Shown in pieces: positions 16,201-25,152 of a stretch of 37,462 bases of DNA. Every line of letters begins with the position of its first letter. Position 1 is the stretch's first letter. Position numbers and translations under genes: made by a program. The DNA is from Actinomycetota bacterium. GTDB taxonomy: Bacteria; Actinomycetota; Thermoleophilia; Solirubrobacterales; Thermoleophilaceae. The notes under the pieces were generated by a model. The model saw only the letters and a list, made by a program, of their open reading frames with translations, searched no databases and was not told where the DNA came from. Location of the stretch: NCBI GenBank assembly GCA_019246335.1, contig JAFAQQ010000109.1, positions 1-37,462 on the forward strand, in the 5' to 3' direction.

Positions 16201-16710
16201 TCAGTGTGTAGAGCGCCTGAGTGCCTGCTCCAACCGGGCCGCGACTCTTTCCGGCACCAAGCCTGACAGGTCTCCACCGAACATCGCCAGCTCCTTCACC
16301 CCGCTCGAGCTCAGGAACGTGTACTGGGGCGAGGAGAACATGTAGATGCTCTCGATGTCGGGTGCCATCTTCCGGTTCAGCTGGTTCATCTCGAACTCGT
16401 ACTCGAAGTCCGAGATCGCGCGGAGACCCTTGACGATCGCTGTCGCGCCGTGCTCCCGGGCGAAATCGACGAGGAGCGTATCAAAGGGTTTTACCTGCAC
16501 ATTCGCCAAATCCTGGACCTCGTGCTCGATGAACTCGACGCGGTCGGCGGCCGGAAAGACGGTCTTCTGCTTGCGGACAGGCTGGTTGACGACGCCCACG
16601 ATGACGCTGTCGAAGACCTGCGCGGTGCGCTTGATGATGTCGACGTGGCCGAGCGTCACGGGGTCGTAGGTGCCCGGGCATACCGCCGTCCCCTTGTTGC
16701 TATCGGTCAT
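16201..16710 (-). CDS. coaD: Phosphopantetheine adenylyltransferase
   Basis: The 169-residue enzyme transfers AMP from ATP to 4'-phosphopantetheine, giving dephospho-CoA. The nucleotidyltransferase motif TYDPVTLGH (Thr14 to His22) and the family pattern ISDFEYEFEMNQLNRKM are present, along with the C-terminal SSSGVKELAMFGGD. Length is typical for a hexameric bacterial PPAT. The ATG overlaps the rsmD stop by 11 nt. recG-rsmD-coaD is a widespread gene string. Confidence 0.97.
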   Translation of the reverse strand: MTDSNKGTAVCPGTYDPVTLGHVDIIKRTAQVFDSVIVGVVNQPVRKQKTVFPAADRVEFIEHEVQDLANVQVKPFDTLLVDFAREHGATAIVKGLRAISDFEYEFEMNQLNRKMAPDIESIYMFSSPQYTFLSSSGVKELAMFGGDLSGLVPERVAARLEQALRRSTH

Positions 16711-17245
16711 CCGGGGCGCGGTGGATCGTGATCAGCGTGTCGCCGTAGGTCCGCTCGTCCGATTGCGGCAGACCGAGGGCCAGGGGCGAGCGCTTGTCTG
16801 ATTCGGAGAGGATCACGGCGTCGGGGGCCAGCACGCCGGGCAGGTGCTCGGTCAGCGGCCCCCCCAGGCGGGCGGCGGAATCATATGGGGGGTCGAGGAG
16901 GACGACGTCGAACGCCTGTCTACCCCGGCGCCGGCGGAGCCACGCGAGCGCGTCGCCGGTGACCACGGCGGCCCGCTCCGCCGCCCCCACGGCAGCGAGG
17001 TTGCGGCGGATGACCTCCACCGCGGCGCGGTCGCGCTCGACGAAGGTGGCGTGCCCGGCCCCCCGTGAGAGCGCCTCGATCCCGAGCGCGCCGGAGCCGG
17101 CGAAGGCGTCGAGGACGCGCAGCCCGTCGAGCGGCCCGAGGATCGCGAACAGCGCCTCGCGCACGCGGTCGGCCGTGGGTCGGGTGGACCGGCCGGGCGG
17201 GGCGCGGAGGGGACGCCCGCGAAACTCTCCGGCGACGACCCTCAG
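16700..17245 (-). CDS. rsmD: 16S rRNA (guanine966-N2)-methyltransferase RsmD, probable CTG start
   Basis: The 181-residue enzyme methylates G966 of 16S rRNA. Motifs are the SAM site VLDAFAGSGALGIEALSRGA and the catalytic DPPY (LLDPPYD). The family normally starts MRVIAGEFRGR or similar. Here the matching LRVVAGEFRGR is preceded by no ATG, GTG or TTG between it and the recG stop, but the Leu is CTG with GGAG eight bases upstream (17254-17257). I therefore infer a CTG start. The only alternative is a start well inside recG giving a low-complexity extension. Overlaps coaD by 11 nt. Confidence 0.9.
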   Translation of the reverse strand: MRVVAGEFRGRPLRAPPGRSTRPTADRVREALFAILGPLDGLRVLDAFAGSGALGIEALSRGAGHATFVERDRAAVEVIRRNLAAVGAAERAAVVTGDALAWLRRRRGRQAFDVVLLDPPYDSAARLGGPLTEHLPGVLAPDAVILSESDKRSPLALGLPQSDERTYGDTLITIHRAPDDR

Positions 17246-17309
17246 CGGCGCGACTCCGGGCGGGGCGACGGCGGCCGGCGGCCGAGGCTCGGCCGCTCGA
17301 GGCGCCGCG

Positions 17310-19451
17310 TCACGCGGCGATGCGCCCGGAGCGCTCGGCGAAACGCGAGGCTCTGGCCGCGCCGAGCAGGGCGTGCTCCGGCGCCTCGAGGTGGGCATCG
17401 CGCGAGAGGATCTCCTCGGCGATCCGGTGGGTGCGCTCCAGGAGGTCGGCGTCGTCGGGCAGCCGCGCGACCCGCAGCTCGCGCTCCCCGTGCTGCCGCG
17501 TCCCGAGCACCTCTCCGGCCCCGCGGATGGCCAGATCGACCTCGGCCAGCGTGAAGCCGTCGCTCTCCTCCGCCAGCGCGCGCAGCCGCGGCTGGTCCGG
17601 ATCGCCGAACAGGATGCAGAGCCCCGGGTGCCGGCCCCGCCCCACCCGGCCGCGGAGCTGGTGGAGCTGGGAGACGCCATACCGCTCGGCCGACTCGACG
17701 AGCATCACCGTCGCGTTCGGCACGTCGATCCCGACCTCGATGACGCTGGTGGCGACCAGCACGTCCGCCTCGCCGGACGCGAAGGCGCGCATCGCCTCGG
17801 CCTTGCGGCGGGCGCTCATCTGGCCGTGGATCAGCTCGACCCGGTGCGCGCGGAACTCGTCGTCGGCGAGCCGCTCGGCCTCCGCCGTCGCGGCGCGGGC
17901 CTGCAGGACCTCGGACTCCTCCACCAGCGGGCAGACGACGAAGACCTGCCGGCCGGCCGCGATCTCCTCGCAGGCGCGCTCGTAGACGCGGCGGCGGGCA
18001 CGCGCGCCGTCGACCACGTGGGTGCCGATCGCCTGGCGGCCCGCCGGCAGGTCGCGCAGGATCGAGCAGTCGAGGTCGCCGTAGCGCATGAGCCGGTACG
18101 TGCGCGGGATCGGCGTGGCGGTGAGGTGCAGCACATGCGGCGAGCGGCCCGGCGGCGCCTTCTCCTCGAGAGCGGTCCGCTGCCGCACGCCGAAGCGGTG
18201 CTGCTCGTCGACGACCGCGAGCGCCAGGGCGCGGAACTCGACGGTGTCCTCGATCAGGGCGTGCGTGCCCACGACCAGCCCGAGCTCTCCGGACTCGAGG
18301 CGGGCGAGCACGTCGCGCCGGCGGGCGGTCGGGGTCGACCCCGTGAGGAGCGCGATGGGAACGTGTCCGCCGAGCAGCTGGTCGAGCGTCGCCATGTGCT
18401 GCTCGGCGAGCGTCTCGGTGGGCGCCATGAGCGCCGCCTGCCGGCCGTTCTCGAGGGCTCGCAACATCGCGTGGAGCGCGACCACGGTCTTGCCCGAGCC
18501 GACCTCGCCCATCAGGAGCCGCTGCATCGGCCGCCCTGAGGCGAGGTCGGCGTCGATCTCCGCGATCGCCCGGTCCTGGTCGCCCGTGAGCCGAAACGGA
18601 AGCGAGGCGAGCCAGGGGCCGGCGAGCTCGCCGGTGGGGTCGAGCTCGATCGCGCTCAGCGCCTCCTCGCGCGCGCGGCGGCGCCCGACGTACTCGAGCC
18701 CGAGCACCAGCAGCTCGTCGAACGCGAGCCGGCGCCGGGCGAGCTCGGTCTCGTCCTCGTCGTCGGGGAAGTGGAGGGCGTCGAGCGCCGCGGCCCGCTC
18801 AGGGAGCCGCTCGGAGGCGCGCAGGAGCGACGGCAGGGGCTCGACCGTCTCGCCCTCGAGCGGCCGCGCCCGCTTTACGAGCTCGCGGATGCGGTCCGAG
18901 GTGACGCCCTCCGTGGCCGGGTACACGGGCGTGAGCCCCTCGGCTCGCACGTCGGCGGCCGTCACCCCGGGCGCCGCCTCGTAGGTCGAGACGACGAAGC
19001 TGTTGCGCCGCCGCGTGTCGGCGCGGCCGTGCAGCACGGCCCGCGTGCCGGGCGGGAGCCGGTCCACGACCCACGGCTGGTTGAACCAGACCGCCTTCAT
19101 CGTCCCGCCGTCGTCTGTGACCGTGGCCTCGACCACCGAGACGCGGCCGCGCGTCCGCCGGCGCGCGATCCTGCGGATGTCCGCGATCACCGTCGCCTCG
19201 TCGCCGGGCGCCAGCGCCGCGATCGGACGCGCCTCGCGGCGGTCCTCGTGGCGGAACGGCAGGTGCTCGAGCAGGTCTCCGAGGGACGCGATTCCCAGCG
19301 TCTCGAGCGCCGCCGACGTGCGCCGGCTGGTGCGCGGGAGCGGCGCCGCGAGGCGCGACGCCCTGGGCGCGGTGCGCGAGCCGGCGGTCAGCTGACGCCG
19401 GTCGAGCGGCTGCACGCTCGCGAAGCGAAGCGGTACATCGGCGGCGGACAT
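17310..19451 (-). CDS. recG: ATP-dependent DNA helicase RecG
   Basis: The 713-residue helicase remodels stalled forks and branched DNA. An N-terminal wedge (OB-fold) domain is followed by the helicase core: Walker A LMGEVGSGKTVVAL, a DEQH box (VVDEQHRFGVRQR), TATPIPRT, and the C-terminal half with SVIEVGIDVPNATVM and QLRGRVGRG, ending in the TRG-type region. Length is normal for an actinobacterial RecG. The ATG at 19451 is the ORF start. DAK/fakA lies upstream and rsmD downstream, the classic order. Confidence 0.96.
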   Translation of the reverse strand: MSAADVPLRFASVQPLDRRQLTAGSRTAPRASRLAAPLPRTSRRTSAALETLGIASLGDLLEHLPFRHEDRREARPIAALAPGDEATVIADIRRIARRRTRGRVSVVEATVTDDGGTMKAVWFNQPWVVDRLPPGTRAVLHGRADTRRRNSFVVSTYEAAPGVTAADVRAEGLTPVYPATEGVTSDRIRELVKRARPLEGETVEPLPSLLRASERLPERAAALDALHFPDDEDETELARRRLAFDELLVLGLEYVGRRRAREEALSAIELDPTGELAGPWLASLPFRLTGDQDRAIAEIDADLASGRPMQRLLMGEVGSGKTVVALHAMLRALENGRQAALMAPTETLAEQHMATLDQLLGGHVPIALLTGSTPTARRRDVLARLESGELGLVVGTHALIEDTVEFRALALAVVDEQHRFGVRQRTALEEKAPPGRSPHVLHLTATPIPRTYRLMRYGDLDCSILRDLPAGRQAIGTHVVDGARARRRVYERACEEIAAGRQVFVVCPLVEESEVLQARAATAEAERLADDEFRAHRVELIHGQMSARRKAEAMRAFASGEADVLVATSVIEVGIDVPNATVMLVESAERYGVSQLHQLRGRVGRGRHPGLCILFGDPDQPRLRALAEESDGFTLAEVDLAIRGAGEVLGTRQHGERELRVARLPDDADLLERTHRIAEEILSRDAHLEAPEHALLGAARASRFAERSGRIAA

Positions 19452-19543
19452 CCGACTCTCATATACAGCGAGGGGTGGTCGTCGCCGCGCCGACGGGCAC
19501 GAGCCCGGGCGCGTTCGCCGAGCTCACCGCTCCATCGACGCGT

Positions 19544-19561
19544 GTCGATCGAGCGATCGAC
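19544..19561. terminator. Inverted repeat directly after the DAK stop codon
   Basis: GTCGATCG-AG-CGATCGAC is a perfect 8-bp inverted repeat abutting the DAK stop on the minus strand. It could end or attenuate transcription before recG, or be a DNA-binding site; no T-run follows. Evidence is the symmetry and position only. Confidence 0.35.
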
Positions 19562-21211
19562 CTACTCGGCGCAGAGGAGCCACCACCAGGTCGGCTGACC
19601 GCCCGCGTGGTAGTCGAGCTCGACGCCCGCCGGCAGCGCCCTCTCCACGGCCTCCCGGCCGAGAGGCGCGTCCGCGCCCACGATGCAGGTGAGGACCTCG
19701 CTGCCCTCGGCGACGCTCCGCATCACGGAGCCCAGGGTCGCCTCGGGCTCCCCCCAAGCCACCATCTCCTCCCCCACGTAGCCCACCGCGTCGCCCGTGT
19801 CGAACCGGCCGGCGGGGTCGGGGCGGGCGGCGCCGGCCACGCCCCCGGTCGTCACCGCCTCGAGCTCCCGGGCGAGCGTCGCCGCGTTCTCGGCCGCCGG
19901 CGCGTCGCGATCGAATGCCAAGAGCGCCGGGATGGCCGCCTGCTGGGACCGCGTGGGGACGACGCGGACGCTCTTCTCCGAGAGCTCCGCGGCGCGCTCC
20001 GCCGCCAGGATGACGTTGGGGCTGTTCGGGAGGAGGACGACCCCCCGCGCGGCCGCCGCGTGCACGCCCGCGAGGAGGTCGTAGGTCGAGGGGTTGAGCG
20101 TCGGCCCGCCATCTGCGACCTGCGCGCCGAGGCCCTCGTACAGGGCGGCGATGCCGGGACCGTTGACGACCGCGACGACGCCGCACTCGGCCACCTCGCG
20201 GTCGGGGCCACCGTCCCGGAGCCGCTCGTCGCGCTCGGCCACCTGCTCGCGCATGTCGGCTACGTCGAGGCGCGACACCGACCCCGCGTCCTCGAAGAGC
20301 GCCACGGCGCGGTCCGGCTCGTCGGTGTGGACGTGGACCTTGAGCGTCTGGCGGTCGCCGACCACGAGCACGGAGTCTCCGAGCTGCTCCAGCTCAGGAA
20401 CGAAGCGGCTCGACTCGAGGCCGTCGCCGGTAACCGCGAAGTTCGTGCAGTAGCGGAAGCGGCTTGACTCGTGGCCGTGGGCGTGATGCAGCGCGCCAGC
20501 CGGTGCGGCGTGGTGCTCGAGCTCCGGCGGGCGGTCGCCCCGGAGGGCGCCGATCAGCCCCGCCATGATTACCGTGAGCCCGTACGCCCCGGCGTCGACC
20601 ACGCCCGCCTGCCGCAGTACGTCGAGCTGCTCCGGGCCCCGCTCCACCGCCTCCGTCCCGGCGGCGAGCGCTCGATCGAGCACCTCGGCGAGCAGCTGGT
20701 CCTGGGTGGTGGGCTCGACCCCCTCCGCCAGCCGCCGGGGCTCCATGTGCGCGAGCTCCTGCGCCACCCGGTGCGCCATGGCGCGCACGGCGGTGAGCAT
20801 CGTCCCCTCGGCCGGATCGCGGACCGAGCCATACGCCGCGTCGGCCGCGCGGGCGAGCGCCGCGCTCACGAGGATCGGGTCGACGAGCTCGCCGGGCCGC
20901 GAGGCCAGCTCCTCGGCCGCGCCCCGCACGATCTGCGAGAGGATGACGCCGCTGTTGCCGCGCGCCCCGAGCAGCGCTGCGCGCGCGACCGCGGCCACGA
21001 GCTCGTCGCGGCCCACTTCGTCGATCGGCTGGCCGTTGATCCGGTCGAGCTCGCTCAGGACCGCGCGCAGGGTCATCGCCATGTTGTCGCCGGTGTCGCC
21101 GTCCGCGACCGGGAACACGTTCAGGTCGTTGACCTCCTGGCGGCGGCTCTCGAGCTCCGCGCAGGCCGCGGCGACCGCGCGCCGGAATCGGACGATGCTG
21201 GGGTCCGACAT
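19562..21211 (-). CDS. DAK1/DegV-linked fatty acid kinase-like protein (FakA/YloV family)
   Basis: The protein of about 549 residues has the DhaL/DAK2 nucleotide-binding domain at the N-terminus (NDLNVFPVADGDTGDNMAMTL, with the metal-binding Asp residues; LLGARGNSGVILSQIVRG) and the FakA-type middle and C-terminal domains. FakA phosphorylates fatty acids held by FakB/DegV proteins; no degV is in the window. It lies upstream of recG as in many Gram-positive bacteria. I start at ATG 21211 (MSDPSIVRFRR); the ATG at 21220 is equally possible. The gene is divergent from fmt. Confidence 0.92.
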   Translation of the reverse strand: MSDPSIVRFRRAVAAACAELESRRQEVNDLNVFPVADGDTGDNMAMTLRAVLSELDRINGQPIDEVGRDELVAAVARAALLGARGNSGVILSQIVRGAAEELASRPGELVDPILVSAALARAADAAYGSVRDPAEGTMLTAVRAMAHRVAQELAHMEPRRLAEGVEPTTQDQLLAEVLDRALAAGTEAVERGPEQLDVLRQAGVVDAGAYGLTVIMAGLIGALRGDRPPELEHHAAPAGALHHAHGHESSRFRYCTNFAVTGDGLESSRFVPELEQLGDSVLVVGDRQTLKVHVHTDEPDRAVALFEDAGSVSRLDVADMREQVAERDERLRDGGPDREVAECGVVAVVNGPGIAALYEGLGAQVADGGPTLNPSTYDLLAGVHAAAARGVVLLPNSPNVILAAERAAELSEKSVRVVPTRSQQAAIPALLAFDRDAPAAENAATLARELEAVTTGGVAGAARPDPAGRFDTGDAVGYVGEEMVAWGEPEATLGSVMRSVAEGSEVLTCIVGADAPLGREAVERALPAGVELDYHAGGQPTWWWLLCAE

Positions 21212-21286
21212 CGCCCGCATGTTCTACACCCGCCGGAGGCCGACCGGCATCCGGAACGCCCCTGACCGGCGGCTACGGTGTTCGGC

Positions 21287-22189
21287 GTGCGGACCGTCTA
21301 CCTCGGGACATCCGACTTCGCGGTGACGGTCTTGGAGCGCCTCGCCGCGAGCGACCACAGGCCCGCGCTGGTGGTGACCCGCCCCGACCGCCCCCGCGGT
21401 CGAGGCCGCCGTCTCGCCTCGCCGCCGGTCGCCGAGTCGGCCCGCGCGCTCGGGCTCGAGCTCCTGCAGCCCGACAGCGTGAACTCCGACGAGGCGCGCG
21501 CGGCCGTCGCCGGGACCTCGCCCGACGCCGTCTGCATCTGCGCGTACGGCGCGCTGATCCGCGAGCCCCTCCTCTCCGAGCACCCCATGCTCAACGTGCA
21601 CCCCTCGCTGCTGCCCCGCTGGCGCGGCGCCGCCCCGATCGAGCGCTCGATCGAGGCGGGCGACCCGGAGACCGGGGTGTCGATCATGCGCCCGATCATG
21701 GAGATGGACGCCGGGCCGGTGTGCCTGCAGCGGCGTGAGCCGATCCATCCCGACGACGACTACGGCTCGCTCTCGGCGCGGCTCGCCCCCCTGGGCGGCG
21801 ACCTGCTCGTGGAGGCCCTGGACACCTCCCCGCCGTTCGTCGAGCAGCCCGCCGACGGCGTTACGGTCGCGCCGAAGATCGAGGCCGCCGACCGGGCTCT
21901 CGACCCGTCGCTCGACGCAGCCGCGAACGAGCGGCGCGTGCGGGCGCTGACCCCGCACGTCGGCGCCTACGTGGTGCTGCCGGGGGACGAGCGGTTGCGC
22001 GTGCGCCGCGCGGCGGTGTCGGACGCACCCCCGCCGCCGCCGTCCGAGCTGGCCGCGGACGGAGACCGCCTGTTCTACGGGTGCGTCGACGGTGCGCTCG
22101 AGCTGCTCGAGGTTCAGCCGGCCGGCGGGCGGCCGATGGATGCGGGCGCCTACCTGCGCGGGCACGGCGCGCGCGTAGGCCGCGGCTGA
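21287..22189 (+). CDS. fmt: Methionyl-tRNA formyltransferase
   Basis: The 300-residue enzyme formylates initiator Met-tRNA. It starts RTVYLGTSDFAV, matching the usual MRIVFMGTPDFAV, so I take the GTG at 21287 rather than 21278. The catalytic region LNVHPSLLPRWRGAAPIERS has the Asn and His of the active site, and the Asp lies in MEMDAGP. A C-terminal tRNA-binding OB domain follows. rsmB starts 7 nt after the stop, a conserved fmt-rsmB pair. Together with def (at 31062) it covers both ends of the formyl-methionine cycle. Confidence 0.95.
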   Translation: MRTVYLGTSDFAVTVLERLAASDHRPALVVTRPDRPRGRGRRLASPPVAESARALGLELLQPDSVNSDEARAAVAGTSPDAVCICAYGALIREPLLSEHPMLNVHPSLLPRWRGAAPIERSIEAGDPETGVSIMRPIMEMDAGPVCLQRREPIHPDDDYGSLSARLAPLGGDLLVEALDTSPPFVEQPADGVTVAPKIEAADRALDPSLDAAANERRVRALTPHVGAYVVLPGDERLRVRRAAVSDAPPPPPSELAADGDRLFYGCVDGALELLEVQPAGGRPMDAGAYLRGHGARVGRG

Positions 22190-22196
22190 CGCACGC

Positions 22197-23531
22197 ATGG
22201 CGGCGACCCCCGCTCGCCGCTGCGCTCACGCCGTGCTCGGCCGCGTGCTCCACGACGGCGCCTACGCCGACCGCGCCTTCCGGGCCGAGGCGGATCGCCT
22301 CGGTCTCGATCCGCGCGAGCGTGCCTTCGCCCAGCGCCTGGCGTACGGCGCGGTCCAGCGCCTGCGGACGGTGGACTGGGTCGTCGAGCAGCTCGTGGAC
22401 CGGCCGCTCGCCGCGCTCGACCCGCCGGTGCTCGATGCGATCAGGCTCGGGGTCCTGCAGATCGCCTGGCTCGACGGTGTGCCGCCGCACGCCGCGGTCG
22501 ACCAGACCGTCGAGCTCGTCGCGGCCGCGGCCCCGCGAGCGCGGGGCTTCGCGAACGCGGTGATGCGGAGCGCGGCGCGCGGAGCGCCGGCGCTTGTCGC
22601 GCCGCTGTCGGACTCGACCCCGGAGGACGCCGCGCTCACGCACTCGCATCCGGACTGGCTGGCGGCGGCCTGGTGGGACACGCTCGGCGCCGCCGCCGCT
22701 CGCGCGCTCATGAACGAGGACAACGAGCCCGCGGAGAGCGCTGTCCGCGCGAACGCGCTCCGGGGAACGCGCGACTCGGCCATCGATGCGCTCGTGGCCG
22801 ACGGTGCGGACGCCCGCCCGGGAGACGCCGTGCCCGAGGCGATCGTGATCACGGGCGCGTACGACGTCCACGGATCGAAGGCGTTCGCCGCCGGCATGGT
22901 GATGCCGCAGTCGCGCGCGTCGATGCTCGTGGGCCATGCCTGCGCCCCGGATCCCGGCGAGCGCATCCTCGACATGTGCGCGGCGCCGGGGGCGAAGGCG
23001 ACACACATCGCGGCGCTCATGGGCGACGCCGGGGAAGTCGTCGCGGTCGAGCGGAATCCGGCCCGGGCGGACGAGCTGCGAACTAACTGCGAGCGCCTCG
23101 GAGCACGGTCGGTCTCGGTGCGTACGGCCGATGCCAGACATCCCGTCGAGCCCGAGGGGTTCGACCGGATACTGCTCGACGCCCCCTGCTCGGACCTCGG
23201 CACGCTCCAGTCGCGGCCCGACGCGCGCTGGCGGCACGACCCGCGCTCGGTCGCGGGCCTCGCCGACCTCCAGCGCGGCCTGCTCGACGCGGCCGCCGGG
23301 CAGCTCCGGCCCGGAGGCGTCCTCGTCTACTCGACATGCACGATCTCCAGCCCGGAGAACGGTGCGCAGATCGACGGCCTGCTCGACCGCCGGCCCGAGC
23401 TCGCCGCCGACGCGCTCGGCCACGAGTGGCCCACGTTCGCGTCGCGCGACGATCCGCGCTACCTGCAGCTGCTTCCGCATCGAGACCGGACAGACGGATT
23501 CTTCGTCGCCCGGCTGCGACGCACCGGCTAG
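22197..23531 (+). CDS. rsmB: 16S rRNA (cytosine967-C5)-methyltransferase RsmB
   Basis: The 444-residue enzyme has an N-terminal NusB-like RNA-binding domain (about 1-140; RCAHAVLGRVLHDGAYAD) and a Rossmann methyltransferase domain with SAM motif DMCAAPGAKATHIAALMG. The two m5C cysteines are in DAPCSDLGTL and YSTCTISSPENGAQID. The first motif has SDLG where SGTG is common. It follows fmt by 7 nt with an ATG start and is clearly co-transcribed. Length is typical. Confidence 0.95.
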   Translation: MAATPARRCAHAVLGRVLHDGAYADRAFRAEADRLGLDPRERAFAQRLAYGAVQRLRTVDWVVEQLVDRPLAALDPPVLDAIRLGVLQIAWLDGVPPHAAVDQTVELVAAAAPRARGFANAVMRSAARGAPALVAPLSDSTPEDAALTHSHPDWLAAAWWDTLGAAAARALMNEDNEPAESAVRANALRGTRDSAIDALVADGADARPGDAVPEAIVITGAYDVHGSKAFAAGMVMPQSRASMLVGHACAPDPGERILDMCAAPGAKATHIAALMGDAGEVVAVERNPARADELRTNCERLGARSVSVRTADARHPVEPEGFDRILLDAPCSDLGTLQSRPDARWRHDPRSVAGLADLQRGLLDAAAGQLRPGGVLVYSTCTISSPENGAQIDGLLDRRPELAADALGHEWPTFASRDDPRYLQLLPHRDRTDGFFVARLRRTG

Positions 23532-23564
23532 CGCGAGCGCCGGGTTCGCAACAATCAGCGCGAC

Positions 23565-23792
23565 ATGGAGTCCGCCAGCCCGCTTGGACGCCCTTCGTGC
23601 CCGGCCTGTGGCGAGCCGTGGCTCAGCCCGACCAACCTGCCGGGCCGGTACCGCTGCGTCTACTGCCTGCGCAGGTTCGAGCTGCGCTCCGACTGCCCGA
23701 ACTGCGGCGCGCACTCCACGATCGCTCGCATGTCGGACACGGCGAACGTCGAGTGCCGCAACTGCGGCGGAAGCATGCTGCGCCCGATCTGA
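23565..23792 (+). CDS. Small double zinc-ribbon protein (YfgJ-like)
   Basis: The 75-residue protein has four CxxC motifs (CPAC, CVYC, CPNC, CRNC), enough for two zinc ribbons. The layout, with a second knuckle reading LRSDCPNCGAHSTI, resembles the small enterobacterial protein YfgJ/DUF1407, whose role is unknown. It starts 33 nt after rsmB and may be on the same transcript. The convergent flippase gene ends 13 nt beyond its stop. The intact reading frame and dense cysteine pattern argue that it is real. Confidence 0.8.
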   Translation: MESASPLGRPSCPACGEPWLSPTNLPGRYRCVYCLRRFELRSDCPNCGAHSTIARMSDTANVECRNCGGSMLRPI

Positions 23793-23805
23793 TTACGCGC
23801 CCGGC

Positions 23806-25152
23806 TCATGCTCGCCTGTACAGGCCGTACAGCAGCGCGCACAGGACCGCCGCGCCAGCGAGGTACGCGAGCTCCACCTGCAGCACCCTCCCGCCGACCC
23901 GCGGCGCGACGAGCAGCACCACGAAGGCGGCGGCGGCCACGCTCCAGCAGATGGCCGCGTCGCGGGCGCGCCCGCGCGCGAGCGCTGCCTGGTTGAGCGT
24001 GGCGGCCGACAGGTAGAGGCCCATCCCCGCTGCGACGGCGACGAGGCCGCCGCGGGCGTAGCGACCGTGGCCGAAGGCCGCGTGCATCAGCGTCGGGCCT
24101 ACGGTCAGCAGCAGGACTGCGACGATTGCGGCAAACGCCGCGACCGCGAGGATCGTGCGTGTCACCGCGCGCCGGAACGGGTCCTCGTCGCCGGCCGCCC
24201 GGAGTCGCGTCAGATGCGGCAGGATCGAGGTCTGCACGGCCTGGAAGAGCTGCAGCGGGGCCCGCGCGATCAGGAGCACGTTGAAGGCGAACCCCGCCAG
24301 GGCCGCCGCACCCTGCGCCGCCGTGGCCTTAACGAGGAGGGGGCCGGCGTTGAGGAAGGTCTGCTCGGCGAGCATGATCACGAGCACCGCGCCAGCGAAA
24401 CCGGCGCCCCGTGCCAGGGTCAGCTCGCCCTCGGCCGCCGGCACTCCGGGCTCGGCTTGTCGCGACCGGCGCAGGCGCCGGCGAAGCGCCCACGGCACGA
24501 CCGACAGGGACAGCAGTGGGGCCGCCGCGATGCCCAGGGCGACCGCGGTCTGCCCGTGGGAGATGCCGATGACCGCGACGATCGCGAACGCGCACCGCGA
24601 CGACGACTCGACCAGCACCAGGATGCCGTACAGGCCAAACCGCCGGTGTCCGGCCAGGAACCCGCGCGCGAAGTAGCTCGCGGCGTAGCTCGGCACCGCA
24701 GCGACCATGATCCAGTAGAGCGCCGGCGCCCCACCGAGCAGGCCGTGCTGGAGGGGGTGGCGCAGCGCCAGCGCCGCCGCGACGAACAGGGCCGCCAGCG
24801 CACACTGGATCGTGGCGGCGACGCGCAGGTGCTCCCGCCCGGTCGACCCGCGTGCCTCGCGGTCGGCGATGGTGCGCGACAGGAGCTGCTCCACCGGCCG
24901 GTAGAGGACTGAGACGACGACGAAGACCGCCGACCACAGCAGCGCGATCCCGCCGTACGCGGAGCTGGTCAGGGCATGGCTCGCGAGGGCGAAGTACGCG
25001 TAGGTGACCACCCCCGTCGAGGCGATCCCGACGGACAGGGCCGCCGCCCCCCGGCCGTACTCCGACGTCGAGCTGAGGGGAAGTTTTGGGTCGCCATAGC
25101 GACCACAAATGTCCCCTCGGGCGGAAACCGGTCGCGACTCGGGCGCGCTCAA
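23806..25152 (-). CDS. Polytopic flippase of the MOP (Wzx/MurJ-like) type
   Basis: The protein of about 448 residues has around a dozen hydrophobic helices spread over its length, with few charged loops, such as AYGGIALLWSAVFVVVSVLYRP and LAGFAFNVLLIARAPLQLFQ. Size and helix pattern fit polysaccharide or lipid-linked oligosaccharide flippases (PF01943/MOP superfamily). I choose the TTG at 25152, which overlaps the methyltransferase stop (TTGA); the ORF-track extension to 25653 is shadow. Downstream of a glycosyltransferase and a methyltransferase it probably exports a surface glycan precursor. Substrate unknown. Confidence 0.85.
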   Translation of the reverse strand: MSAPESRPVSARGDICGRYGDPKLPLSSTSEYGRGAAALSVGIASTGVVTYAYFALASHALTSSAYGGIALLWSAVFVVVSVLYRPVEQLLSRTIADREARGSTGREHLRVAATIQCALAALFVAAALALRHPLQHGLLGGAPALYWIMVAAVPSYAASYFARGFLAGHRRFGLYGILVLVESSSRCAFAIVAVIGISHGQTAVALGIAAAPLLSLSVVPWALRRRLRRSRQAEPGVPAAEGELTLARGAGFAGAVLVIMLAEQTFLNAGPLLVKATAAQGAAALAGFAFNVLLIARAPLQLFQAVQTSILPHLTRLRAAGDEDPFRRAVTRTILAVAAFAAIVAVLLLTVGPTLMHAAFGHGRYARGGLVAVAAGMGLYLSAATLNQAALARGRARDAAICWSVAAAAFVVLLVAPRVGGRVLQVELAYLAGAAVLCALLYGLYRRA

